Shown one piece after another: positions 1 through 10,967 of a DNA stretch of 64,000 nucleotides (position 1 is its first letter; every line of letters starts with the position of its first letter). Position numbers and translations under genes: made by a program. A model generated the notes under the pieces. It worked only from the letters and a program-made list of their open reading frames with translations. It made no database searches and had not been told where the DNA came from. Source of the DNA: Amanita rubescens (lineage: Eukaryota; Basidiomycota; Agaricomycetes; Agaricales; Amanitaceae); assembly GCA_015039365.1 (NCBI GenBank), contig WION01000018.1, forward strand, positions 186,001 through 250,000, in the 5' to 3' direction.

Positions 1-1119
1 CCTTTGCATAAGCCGCTGTCCTCAAAAGTGCCCATTCGAACCTTGCGAATCCAAGAGTTGGACTGGGCGCTGGACGGCTCTTTGGACCCGCCCTTCGCCT
101 TTTCTTCTGTCTTGCCTTCCTTGGGTTGATTCGATTGTTTTTTCCCTGGAGAAGGGAACCGATGGGCGGCCAGCATCTCGATGATATCGGCCTCGGTCGT
201 TTCGAATCCCAGATTGCCGAGGAACAGGGTTGGGCCTGGAGGTTGCTTCTGGACCTTGAGGATCTTCTGCGCAGTTTTTGAATGAGTTTTGGGTGCACTG
301 TCCCCTGTCGCGTTGCTAGAGCCGGCCGGCTGGGGTCTGCCTGCAAAGTTGTCACCTATTGGAGTCGATGTTAGCTTTAGGCGTGCTGGGAAACAGACGT
401 AGAGATATTGATCGCACCATCTTTTATGAGTAGCTTACGGCCGATGAGATGCTGCTCCGACAAGGCAATTGCGCGGGTTTGGGCTTCTGGGGCTGCAAAA
501 TCGACATAGGCGAATCTGGCGCGTGCAACGTCAGTTTAATCAGTTGGGGGTTGAACGTCGAACGTTTAGGATAAAGATATGCGCACCCCCGATTTTCGAA
601 CTTTCGGCCTGGCCCTGGAAGCACCTTGATAGGCATATTGATTCTAGTAACCTCCCCCGCATCCGCGAAAAATGCCTTTAGATCGTCGACCGTTGTCTTG
701 TACGAAAGATTACCAACCCAAACGGAGTTTTGGCGCTTGGCATTGGAGCTTGCAGCTGATACATCCGCTCCTGCAGATTTCTTGCGTTTTTGTGTCTTGG
801 ATTCTTGAGCCTTGAGCTTTTGTTGCTCCCTTTTCATTTGACGGCGTTTTTCAGCATGAGAGAGGACTTTCTCTTCTTCTATGGGCTCGCCTTCAGCCTC
901 TTGACGTTTTCGCTTCTTCCCAGTTATCTTCGCGCTCGTGTTTGCAGAGTCTTCATCATCCTCCTCCTCTGACGATTCATCACTGTCAATTGCCTCCTCG
1001 GATTGAGAATCGTCCTCCACACGGTGGGAGCTTTCTGAGTCTGAAGTTTCATTTTCTAGATCGTCATCTGGCCCTGAAGATGCGGAATCTGGGGAGGATG
1101 ATTTTGAAGACGGACCCAT
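1..1119 (-). CDS. nop13: Nop13-like nucleolar RNA-binding protein, C-terminal part cut by window edge
   Basis: The N-terminus (from 1119) is a long acidic Ser/Asp/Glu-rich tract followed by Lys/Arg-rich stretches, typical of nucleolar ribosome-biogenesis proteins. A first RRM begins near residue 133 with VWVGNLSYKTTVDDL and continues after an intron (about 598-530) with the FAYVDFAAPEA RNP1-like strand. A second intron lies near 420-355. A second RRM then starts near 235 with LFLGNLGFETTEADI and runs to IRKVRMGTFEDSGLCK at the window edge, so the end of RRM2 and the C-terminus are missing. Two RRMs after an acidic N-terminus, with the FEDSG motif in RRM2, is the Nop13 arrangement (a pre-60S-associated factor in yeast). 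The family call is by recognised motifs; the role is family knowledge. Confidence 0.8.
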
Positions 1120-2215
1120 TATTTTTTGCTTCTCGAGAATTTATTACCAAAAGCGGAAATTATCTATGAACTTCGCAGCACGCGCCGTGTCCCGAAGAAG
1201 CTGGATATAGTAATGTAGAGAATATAGCATGTCTAATAGAATATAGTGTCTAGTATAATAGTTATGGTGAATGATGTACATCTAGGCTCAACTGTTATTG
1301 GGGACTCGCAAGACCCAGAATCATCCATGCGAAATTACATTCCTCCCAACATAAGAAATGCTATACTGCCACCAGACAGGCTAGTTCACTACATCACCTC
1401 GTTCATTTTCCCATACCAACTAATGGCGCACTTCCAATCATTTTGGCAATTGATGGATGAGAGTTCGCACAGATACTTCCTGTGTGTATCACAAAATATT
1501 CCTCACAATTTCTGATCATTTTCGCTCAGAAAATCTTTGCCATTCATATAAACTCAATGTTGGATGATCATGGCTTGTTGTCCAATTTCGTGGAGCAAAC
1601 AATTCTGATAGTGGCATAGACAGCTCAGCTGCATTTGAGGCGCATTAGAAGGCACGGTCTACGAGTGCCCTGTGGCGAATTTCTATTCTCAGGGCAATGG
1701 GTATGAATAATACCCAGAGTGTTAACCAATCACGAACCGCCTCATGCCAATGTGTTCCTCTTCAAATGGGAGCGATTATACTCATGTCGTAACTGTTGGT
1801 TTCATAGATAAATCAATCGGGCTCTTAACACACTCCTTCACTACCCGGCTCTTTCGGATATCATGGGATATGGTATAGTGACTCTTGCACTGGGGCTCCG
1901 AAACTTTGGTAGAGATGTCAGCTGAGACGTTCGCGATCCAGTTCTCAATATAATCGGACAGTAACGAGACTTATCATAGCTCGGGCAGATGATAGTTCGC
2001 TTGTCACATGTTGAGAAATGGATGATGATATCGCGGACCTATCTTCAACTGATGGGAAATGCTTTGTTCATTCCACATGGCACATATCGGGAAACGGTAG
2101 CGATGGACAGTTTGGATGTCATGGAAGGGATCGTTATAGTTTCTATGAGTCAAGTGCGAAGAAATGCTTCGCGTATCGAAGAATGGTATTATACTCGCAG
2201 AGGTATTCCTATATA
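1120..2215. other. Intergenic, about 1.1 kb, no supported gene
   Basis: Only short AT-rich open frames occur (for example 1246-1515 on plus). They have no recognisable motif and no splice continuation. The stretch holds the upstream region of the Nop13-like gene on its left and the 3' flank of the thioesterase gene on its right. Confidence 0.6.
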
Positions 2216-3240
2216 TCAGATTTCTTTGGGAATAACGGACTTTATCCATGTGCTTAGGTCCTCGAGCTCCTTAGGACAGGAAGCATGCGTCAATCCTTGG
2301 TATATTTTGACTGTGAGACCTTTAATGTCGCCTTCAGGGGCCTTGGGTACGCCGCAATCGTTCGTTAGGTGATCAGTAGATGCCTGGCATAGCCAGACAG
2401 GGACAAGAGGGTCGCTGGAACCATGGCCGCAGAAAATGGGAATTTTGGTGGCATGCTGGGACATCATCTGTAGTGGGGTAGAATCAGACGGAGAAAGATA
2501 TCATTTGCACAACGCTCACGCTCTTGAATTTTTTGCGGAGTGGCAACCAGGCACTGAGGACCGCAACGCCGCCAAGCTTCCTCTCCGAGGTGAGGCCAGT
2601 AAGAAGCGACATTGCGCCTCCTTGACTAAACCCCCCGAGCACAATTCGACTAGGGTTCATACCAGCGTCGATTTCAGCAGAGATTAATTCATTGATCTGC
2701 CGGGATGATCGCAGCATTCCGGCCTCGTCCTCGTCGGGGTTGAAATTGTCGTCTTTGGGATTGTTTTTGAAATCGAAGGAGTAAATGTCAAACCTTAGAA
2801 GGAAGGCACAATACATGAGTTATGAGTTAATTTGAAAAGACAATAGTCGGTACCAAGACGGCATGACGAAGCCGCTGTTGGCTGTCACCGCAAGTTCAGG
2901 CCTGCACATCATGAAGAAAGGGGATGTGGGGATGCGATGATCGCAATAAGTAAATCAAGTAGGTATCGAAGTCAGAAGCATGTCACCAGTTCGATGCTAG
3001 AGGAAGCTCACGAATGAGGCAGCACCCATTTAATGTGCTGAAGTCCAGGATCCCTGTTGAACATTTGCGCGACAGGCTCCCAACCGTGGCCTGAGTCACC
3101 CAAACCCTACAAATGAATAAGAACCTCTTGTGCTGCGCAATGCAATAGATAATGGACAAAATATTTACATGAACAAATATTACCGTAGCGGTGTGCTTAG
3201 CAATAGGGGAAACCGTAAGGAATTTGAGAGATAAGGCCAT
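2216..3240 (-). CDS. apt1: Acyl-protein thioesterase 1 (lysophospholipase-like serine hydrolase)
   Basis: Exons run from the MALSLKFLTV start at 3240 through TATVIFVH, GLGDSGHGWEPVA (3106-), PELAVTANSGFVMPSW, FDIYSFDF and the nucleophile elbow GFSQGGAMS near 2620, ending KSVIPKEI at 2216. All three triad positions are visible: Ser in GFSQGG, Asp in GSSDPLVP, and His in GLTHASC. Introns are about 3170-3108, 3012-2905, 2856-2803 and 2516-2467. Family members remove palmitate from proteins such as Ras and G-alpha subunits in the cytosol. An in-frame upstream Met at 3294 would add a hydrophobic leader, but family members start at the MA-x-LKFLTV position, so 3240 is preferred. The gene is divergent from Trm10 with about 150 bp between starts. 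Confidence 0.92.
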
Positions 3241-3389
3241 GTCGAAGGTCAAAAGGCAAAGGATTAAAGCGGAAAGTAACAAGAAAGGAAACAAGCACGC
3301 AAGATGATCTGCAATTCAATTCTTTCGGTGATTCTCTTGTCCCAAAATAGTCCTCGTCGGCATCCGCCGGTCCTCCAGCCGAATCGGAT

Positions 3390-4459
3390 ATGGACGACAC
3401 GTCCACAGTCATATCTCCGACGCCGCAGGAAGTTGACGATCCTCCCAAGCTATCTAAAAATGCGCTCAAGAAAGCTGCAAAGGCAGAGAGATATGCCGCG
3501 TACAAGTTAGAACGCCGTGCTAAGGAGAAAGAAGCGCGGAAAGAGAAGAAGAGAATCCATGCGGAAAAAAGGGCAGCGGGAGAGCTTGACGATGACGATG
3601 AGCATGAACGTGGTCAGAAGAAAAAGATCAAGCTTGATTTTGGCGGGAGAGTCGTGATTGATCTTGGATTCGACGATAAGATGACTGACAAGGTATGCAG
3701 CTATCCTTGATAAGCACTGTGTTACAACTCTACGCCGTAACAAAACTGCAGGAAATCACATCGCTTTGCTCTCAGTTGGCCTACACATACAGCGCCAATC
3801 GCAATGCATCTTATCCTTTCTCTCTTCTCTACGTTTCTCTCAACGGCCGTACACTCGCCCGCCTGGAGAGCATGGGTAATGCTGGATATAAACGGTGGAC
3901 TGAAACGGAGTGGTGGACGGAGGGATATGAACATTTGTGGGCTACATCCGCACAGGACCAGCCAACGGACCCGACGTCTATTGCCGAACCCAAGGCATCA
4001 ACGTCAGCAAAGGCCGCGCAGAATACCGTTGTCTATCTAACGGCAGACTCTGAAGAAGAATTGACAGAGTTAAGACCGGATGAAACCTATATCATTGGTG
4101 GTATATGCGACCATAACCGTTACAAGGTCGTTAAATGGCGCATCTTCCAGAAAAGGCGTTGACTAAACCTGCATTCTCAGAACATATGCCTAGATAAAGC
4201 AAAAGAATCTGGTATTCGCACTGCGCGGCTTCCAATAGGGCGATACCTGGCATCCCTCCCCACTCGCAAGGTGCTCACCGTAAACCAGGTTTTTGAGATT
4301 ATGGTGAAATGGGTCGAGACTAGGAGCTGGGAAGAGGCACTTTACTCCATTGTGCCGAAACGAAAATTTCAAGCGGGAAAAAAGAGCAGAAATCCTGACA
4401 GTGGAACAGCAAGCGAAGTTGTTCAGGAGGGGGTTCCGGGAGGTTCTGATACATCGTAA
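3390..4459 (+). CDS. trm10: tRNA (guanine9-N1)-methyltransferase Trm10
   Basis: Three exons: 3390-3692, 3751-4128 and about 4180-4459. The N-terminus has a Lys/Arg/Glu-rich helix (KNALKKAAKAERYAAYKLER, KRIHAEKRAAGE), as is usual before the SPOUT domain. The catalytic domain shows VVIDLGFDDKMTDKE, then YSANRNASYPFSLLYVSLNG, YIIGGICDHNRYK, GIRTARLPIGRYL and LTVNQVFEIMVKWVE. The TxNQVFEI and GGxxDHN motifs are Trm10 hallmarks for SAM binding and the knot. It methylates N1 of G9 in cytosolic tRNAs. The C-terminal tail is Ser/Gly-rich without motif. No frame break is seen. Confidence 0.95.
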
Positions 4460-4568
4460 TGTACAAACTATCTGCTAGCCTAGATAGCTCGTGTGTATAC
4501 GTCGCCCGACTGTGGTCATACGCAGCTTGCAACCTGCCAGATGATACACGACGGATATACAGACAAAG

Positions 4569-6001
4569 TTATAAAACTTCTTTAAAGTTGACGTCCGCCG
4601 ATCCACGTTCGAGCGGTTTGGGCTGAGATGGTGCTGGCTTCCAACCGATCTATCAGAGATTTAGTTTTATTTCCTCAAAGATGTAAACAAACTGGCCATA
4701 TAAATGATTTGGAAGGTCGCAGGTATACTGCCAACTTCATTACCAAGCAACTCTGTCCATTGCTCAGCCAGTTGCAAATTTTGGTAAATAAATAACGCAC
4801 CCTTATAGATAGCAGACGCGGCAGTCAGCGTATCTCGTTGGATATATTGTTTTCTGAGAGAGATTTTGTCAGACATGACCTGGGCCTAGTTCATAAACAT
4901 GTTACCGGCCAATGACAGCATTGTTTTCACCCATATCTTTCAAGTCTTCCATGAGTTCCCATATGCTAGGATAGGCCACTGTGATCTCATCGGTATCTAC
5001 CGTCAGAAGCGTAAATCCGGCTCGGCCAAGTAGGTTTGAGACATCTCTTACGTCTCGATGAAATGAGCGGGGAGAATGCTAATAAATAAAAAATATACCT
5101 GTCATCGGTGATATATGCGGTGATATGCCTCCTTGTCGCTCCATTTCAGCCAGCTGAAGTGATGTCCTAGCGGTATCAGGCCATTTTATAATCTTCATTC
5201 CGGGTGGATGTTACCTAAGTTCGAAAAGAGTGTCCCCTCCAAACATCGCCCCTAGGAAAAGGCCATCCGATTTAAGTGCCTCCTTGATTTGCACAAGGAT
5301 ACCTTGGAGTGAACAGTTAATTGTGGCATAAATGGACCTCTATGGGATTATTGACCTGGAAGATCGTTGATCCAATGAAGGCTTAGGCATGAAACAATGG
5401 CCTCTTGAGAATTGGGTTCGATAACTTGCAGCAGGCTTTCCTCGTCCGCATGTATTCTTTCGACGTCAACTATGGTGTCTTCTTAATGCTGTATTGTGGT
5501 TAAAGCTCAGTTCACTCACCTTCAAACTGAGAATCGGGGTCACGATAGAGAGTCGAGTCTAGAGCCGTTCTACCTCAGACTGACATTGAATCATGATGCT
5601 TCTTACTGCTGGAATCTATCATTATAGATTTTTTGACTTTGTCCAGCTCGAGGCGTTTGGTGAAATGGCCAGGGCCTGACCCCAAGTCGACAATGGTATT
5701 GAACTGGCGCTTTATATCCTAAGCAGAAAACATAATGGCATGCGTCGGCGGCTTACAATGCAGATGATCGCACCTTGAATCTTTCCATTAATCTCTCAGC
5801 CGCTTCGTCCCGGACATAGTCAACTGTTGCACTCCGAATACCACCATCGATACTAGCAGCCGCATCTCTCTGATGACGTTTCACTGCGCGGTCAAACACT
5901 TGATAAGGATTGGTTGTGTTGAAGTTGGTCGCGTTCAGAGGGGGACAGGAGGTAAAGAGTCGCGTCAGTATTGTACGTCCAACGGAACGGACGAAAGGCA
6001 T
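4569..6001 (-). CDS. NDUFAF5: Complex I assembly factor NDUFAF5-like class I SAM-dependent enzyme, mitochondrial
   Basis: The first exon (from 6001) has an Arg-rich mitochondrial-type N-terminus and then [18 protein letters not shown] and [15 protein letters not shown]. Later exons give the SAM motif [17 protein letters not shown] (near 5690), [12 protein letters not shown] (near 5390), [13 protein letters not shown] (near 5240), [14 protein letters not shown] (near 5130), [17 protein letters not shown] (near 5000), [10 protein letters not shown] (near 4910), and [13 protein letters not shown] followed by [15 protein letters not shown]. Order and motifs match NDUFAF5, which modifies an arginine of the NDUFS7 subunit during complex I assembly in the matrix. 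The gene has about nine short exons. The last intron appears to start with GC rather than GT. It is convergent with Trm10 (110 bp apart) and divergent from the next gene (about 107 bp). Confidence 0.9.
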
Positions 6002-6107
6002 CAGTTCACACGACTGTCACGCGTGTGACGCATTAGCCTTGTACTCCAAACGAGGAGTTGGGCAGCGCGCTCCCCCGTGTACATTTTTCAGTTTGAATGG
6101 GCAAAAA

Positions 6108-9100
6108 ATGTCTTACGGGCCACCTATCAACATTCCAAAAGTTATTTCTCAAGACGAGTATCGGGTGAACAAGGAACGATTGGAGAAGGCGAAGAGGCTG
6201 ATTGAAATGTATGACTCTATGAACGAAGATGCGTGGCGGCAACATCGCGAGGAGGAGCTGGCGCGCAAGATTTCAGAAGGCGATAGAGCTAGGTCAGTTA
6301 TATTTGATGATACGAAATTGTGTGAAACTTGATGCTTGAAAGGGAGGAACTGGAAAGGCTGAGAGCGTTAAGTCTCTGATACAGAACATACTTTCGTCTG
6401 CTGACGTGGAGCTAGTCCTCTAGCAATCACTGCACCACCAATGATCAGTGAGCCCCAGGTTCCATATTCCCCTCACCACCTGTATGTTCCGACTACGGCC
6501 AGGATCGAGGAAGTCCCAAGCAATACCCCGTATGGCGACCAAAGGGTATGATACAACTGACACGGCGTCCATTCTTTTACTCACGTCTAAGGGAAGGTCC
6601 CTGTCCAAAATTCCTATCCTTCAACGTCGAACAGCCAGGTTCAAATGAACCGACCTGTGCAGAATCCCAATCCTTCAACTTCGAGCAGCCGAGTTCAGGT
6701 GAATCAATCTAGGCAAAATCCCTATCCTTCAACGTCGAGTATCCAGATTCAGATGAACCAACCTGTGCGAAAGCCCCATCCTTCAACGTCAAGAACTCCG
6801 GTTCAGGTCCAACCCACGCAAAATAATCCATACTACCCACCGACTCCGCATACCTTCTTTAACAATTCGGGAACTATACAAGAACAACCAGACCAAACGG
6901 CGGCAACTACTAGCTTTCGTCATCATCCGAAGGCAATCCCTTCCCAAGCAACCCGTACTCCTGTGTCTGTGCAACAACATATGAATCCAGCTATTGTTCA
7001 TAGCCAAGTTTCCCAGTCTGCTCCAGCCCAGCAGATTGTAATTCCGGCAGCTCAAAATGATGTATACCGACCTGCACCCCCAGCACGAAGACAGTCAGGG
7101 CCTCAGCAACCCCCGGAGTCTACGCGTTCCAATACTCAGCAGAAGGCTACTGTCATTCAACAACAGACTGTGCATCGGCAAGCAAATGCGCCAATAACTA
7201 GTGTAAGCGTCAAATCAAGCGAACACGGTCACTCGAAGAGTATGTCGTCGCACTCTACCATAGATTTCACCTGTTTAAGTATAATATAGGCTCTGGAAAC
7301 TCATCTACTTCGCTCATTGTGGTGGGGCAAGGACCATCCACCAGACCGAATGTAGCAATGGTATTATTTGTACTGGGCTAAGGCAACAGACTTACTTTTC
7401 CGTCAGCAGGACAACGCTAATGCAAGTACACCGGCTTCTACTGTAGGGCAACCCAAGGGGACCACGGTGCCTACGACTCCATCACCCTCTTCGATGCACA
7501 GCGGTGACGTTAACACGCGTTTATTCCGGCAAGTTTCAAGTTACCAGCCTCTCATTGAGTATCTGCGTGCAGGGTATCCGCATTGGGTCAATTCAGTCCG
7601 CCCAGATAGCTATTCTGGAATTCCAAATACGCCGCTTTTTGTTGCTAAACGTTCTGACCATGTCATGTTTCTGGTAGTTCCAGACGGACAGACCGGTGGC
7701 TACGCTTTCCTTGATATGGTCTCCCTAATTATGCAAACACCAGCTACGGCTCAGCCTGCGTCACAGGGCAATGCACAACAACCGGCGGGGCTACAAAAGT
7801 TGCCACATTCGACCACATTAGTAGGGAACGCCTCAATGTCTGTTCAAACACCGGCGGTCTCGCAATCACAGTTACAAGCACGCACAGCAAGTGGACCACC
7901 TTCGATCGCATTGGAAGGAGGCAGCTCCCAGTCATCTTTTCAGGTGTCGATAACCCCACAATCACAATTACCAATAGCAAGCAAACCACATTCAACTGCG
8001 TCCGAAACAGGCAGCACTCAGTCATCCTTTCAATCCCAGGCAGTTCCCCAATCACCGCTACGAATGATATTCGTATCACCACAGAAACCGAAAATGCGTA
8101 CGCCAGCTGACGCTGATAAACGACATCTAGCCCGAGACATTTTGCGTGCTCTTGGATTCAAGCGACCTCGCCCAGTGGATGCCTCAGAAACCCGAGACTT
8201 GGAACCTGCATTAAAACGCCATCAACCAGGGCCTGGTATTCGTGTTGCATCTGCTAGTAAAGAACAGGAGACTCAACCAACTCAACCAACCCCTAGAGCG
8301 CTGCCCGTTGATGAAATGCAGGGCGTACAATCAGGCCAGCCTGTCGTTCCGGTGCAACCTACTGTTAATCGAGAGCAGAGCACGAAGGAAGATGTTGAAC
8401 CTGTTGGAACCTCAGCTGTTGATCGCGGACCGACTCCGCCGGTTTCAGACACTGTTCCTGCCGTTAGCATTCCAGAAAGCGCCCAAGCAGCTCAGCCTGA
8501 TGCGAGCGTTGTCCCGTCCGATGAATTGAAATCTGCGCCCACTCCAACTAGTCCCCACACAGGTAGTTCGCCGATCGATGCATCAGTCGTGTTGGCGACA
8601 GACGAAACACCCGTGACAGCTCCATCAGCCTTGATTGATATCCCCTCGCCTATCATCAGGTCTCCGGAGTTGGGGCCGGTAATTGAAAACGTTGCCCCTG
8701 AATCGGCGATAGAATGCTCACCTGAGGAGGAGCCAATCATCATGGATGTTGATGGGCCGTTGTCCCCCACCCATGATATGCCCTATATCGTTGAGAGCCC
8801 AGGGACCAAGGCTTTCGACCTTCAAAAATCCGATGATGCGGCCTCCGAATTTGATCGTCTTACTATTCAAGATGAGATAATAAGCCCAGCAACGGATCTT
8901 CCCGAGTCATCACTGCGAATAGAGGAGCTTGAAGATGGTGAAGTCGAGATGCTCGATGTGCGAGGCGCGTCGCGGGAAGGGTTGATGTTGCAAGATGTTC
9001 GGGAGCCATCGGAGGAAGGGGAGATATCGGCATTGGACCACGCACGGGAAGCATCGCAGGAGGGAGAAATAACGATATTGCGAGATCCACGGGAGACGTC

Positions 9101-10826
9101 GCCGGAGGAGGCAGAAGTAACGATGTTGCGGGATATACGGGAGACGTCGCCGGGGGAGGGGGAGGTACTGATGTCACCCGAGATCAAACGTGGCTTAGTG
9201 AATGCCGAAGGCATGCCACCCGTTCAGCCAGTCACGCCCATGCCACAAGCAAAGGAAGAGAACAAGAAAGCATCTAGGACGCCACTGTTCTTGCCATCAC
9301 CATCATCTTCTTCTCAAAGGGGTGAAAGCCCAAGTTTGTCAAGCATGATTCTTCCGCCCTCTGCCGACTATGTGGATGAAGTTATGCATGACGTAGATGA
9401 CATTCCCGAAGCCACAAAGACAGAACGCAAGTTGAAGTCTATTTACCGCCGAGTCAAGAGAGGGCACCAGCCATTCTACGTTCTTGTGCCCTCGTCCCCG
9501 TCTTATCTAGTTAAGTTTAGAAAAGAAGAGGCCAGACGACAGAGGAAGAAGCGAAAGTTGGCGTCCCTGCAATCAGACGCCGTTGACTACCGCAGGCGTA
9601 AGTTTTACAAGCAGCGAAGTGACGGGTAGACCATGACTATGTTCCTTTTATGATTATAGCTAGGTATAGTCGATCTGCGAGTCAAGACGATGTCGTTGGT
9701 TAGTTCATTTCGAAATAAACAGTTAGCATTACTTGACAAACGGTAGATCCTGTTACCAAGAAAGCTTTAGAAGATTCTACGACCCGACTAGCTGAGCGGC
9801 GGTGCAAATGGAGTGGTTGTGATACCGTGATGAATTCGCCCCAACATCTCTTTAAACATCTACGACGGCACTGCGTGCCAGACTATACAAAGGTCTGATA
9901 CTTCATCATTCTCACTTGTTGGCGTGCTTATGGGGCCTCCTACCAGAAATATGTGCTATGTTATTGGACTGGATGTGGCGACCATATACCCAATTCGCAA
10001 ATAGACGAACATCTTGCTACTCATGCATTCTCTCCCCTTTCTTGTCCATACGAGGGTATGTTAACATTCTACATTTCTCGTGCTTTGAATAATGACGTTC
10101 GCAGATTGCGAAGAATCATTTCGTGCAGTCCAATCACTTATAAAACACAATGATTTAAACCACAAGGATGGTCAGTTAAAAAGGTCACCTGAGCCCTTTG
10201 CTCCTAGTGTCGAGGAACCGCCGTCACTTGTACCCAACAAAGTTCCTGCATATATGATCAACTCAGGACTGGTCAGACAGGAATCCATAGATCATCGCAG
10301 GCATATGAGCCTCCTTGGACCATGGGTAAGATATTTTTTGATTGTCATCGTGAAGGAATATTACTCATTGTATGCTATCAAGGTGTATAACAACATTGCG
10401 GGACCTGTAAAAGTGACGAAGAAGTACAATGCCGCCAAAGGAAAGCCTGATGATTATGAACCCATCCAGGATTCTTCAATGCAGTTCTCGGCCAATCCCT
10501 CCAAACCAGCCAAGGTTCGGGGAATGGGGGATCTGCAGTCAGTCGAGGTCTCCGAGTTGGTTAGCGATGGTCTAATCATATGGCCGCCGAAAAAGAAGAA
10601 GGCTCCGCACAAAATAGAACTGAAACCGTTAGTGCCGAATACTAGCTCAGAGGAAGACGAGTTGCAGGACGACGATTTATTTGGGAACAACGATTTAGTG
10701 AAGGATGAACAACCGGAGATAGGACAAGCGCGAAACCTGGAATCAAAACACGATCCCCACCCTGCAGGGCCTGCCCAAACTAGTAGCGATGAAGATGCCG
10801 TAGTGACTATGTTAACAGAGTCATGA
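6108..10826 (+). CDS. Large low-complexity protein with C-terminal C2H2 zinc fingers
   Basis: Start at the ATG of MSYGPPINIPKV, the first good Met in frame. The N-terminal 60 residues form a charged helix (YRVNKERLEKAKRLIEMYD). Exons near 6425-6540 and 6590-7250 follow; the second contains four tandem ~18-residue Asn/Gln/Pro/Ser repeats. A long exon of about 7410-9597 holds a folded-looking stretch (TRLFRQVSSYQPLIEYLRAG, then PHWVNSVRPDSY) and a long acidic disordered region with short EASQEGEI-type repeats. After a GTAAGT donor at 9598, the C-terminal exons encode CKWSGCDTVMNSPQHLFKH (9790-9860), CYWTGCGDHIPNSQIDEH (9958-10015) and CPYEDCEESFRAVQSLIKH (10040-10150), three C2H2 fingers. The tail is acidic and Lys-rich. 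It is probably a chromatin or DNA-binding protein; no specific family recognised. Treating all exons as one gene is an inference from frame and splice continuity. Confidence 0.65.
6600..6830 (+). repeat. In-frame tandem repeat of about 54 bp, four copies, within the zinc-finger gene
   Basis: The unit reads roughly PVQNPYPSTSSSxVQMNQ at protein level. Copies begin near 6602, 6656, 6713 and 6767 with 80-90% identity by eye. It is coding and in frame. Confidence 0.8.
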
Positions 10827-10967
10827 TGAGATATTACAATAGAATCGGATATTGGAATACGTTATTTGATCAGCGTCTTAGCGAGCCCGAATAGTGATAG
10901 TGAGACTACCCCTGGTAAACCTTTTTTCGGTTGATTTGTTTCTGTGACAAACATACCACCGCACATC

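Noticed and set aside
1989..2372. Plus-strand 127-codon frame
   Set aside because: Lies antisense to the last exon of the thioesterase for much of its length; no motif.
8863..9214. Minus-strand Pro/Ser-rich frames
   Set aside because: Antisense shadows of the acidic repeats in the zinc-finger gene.
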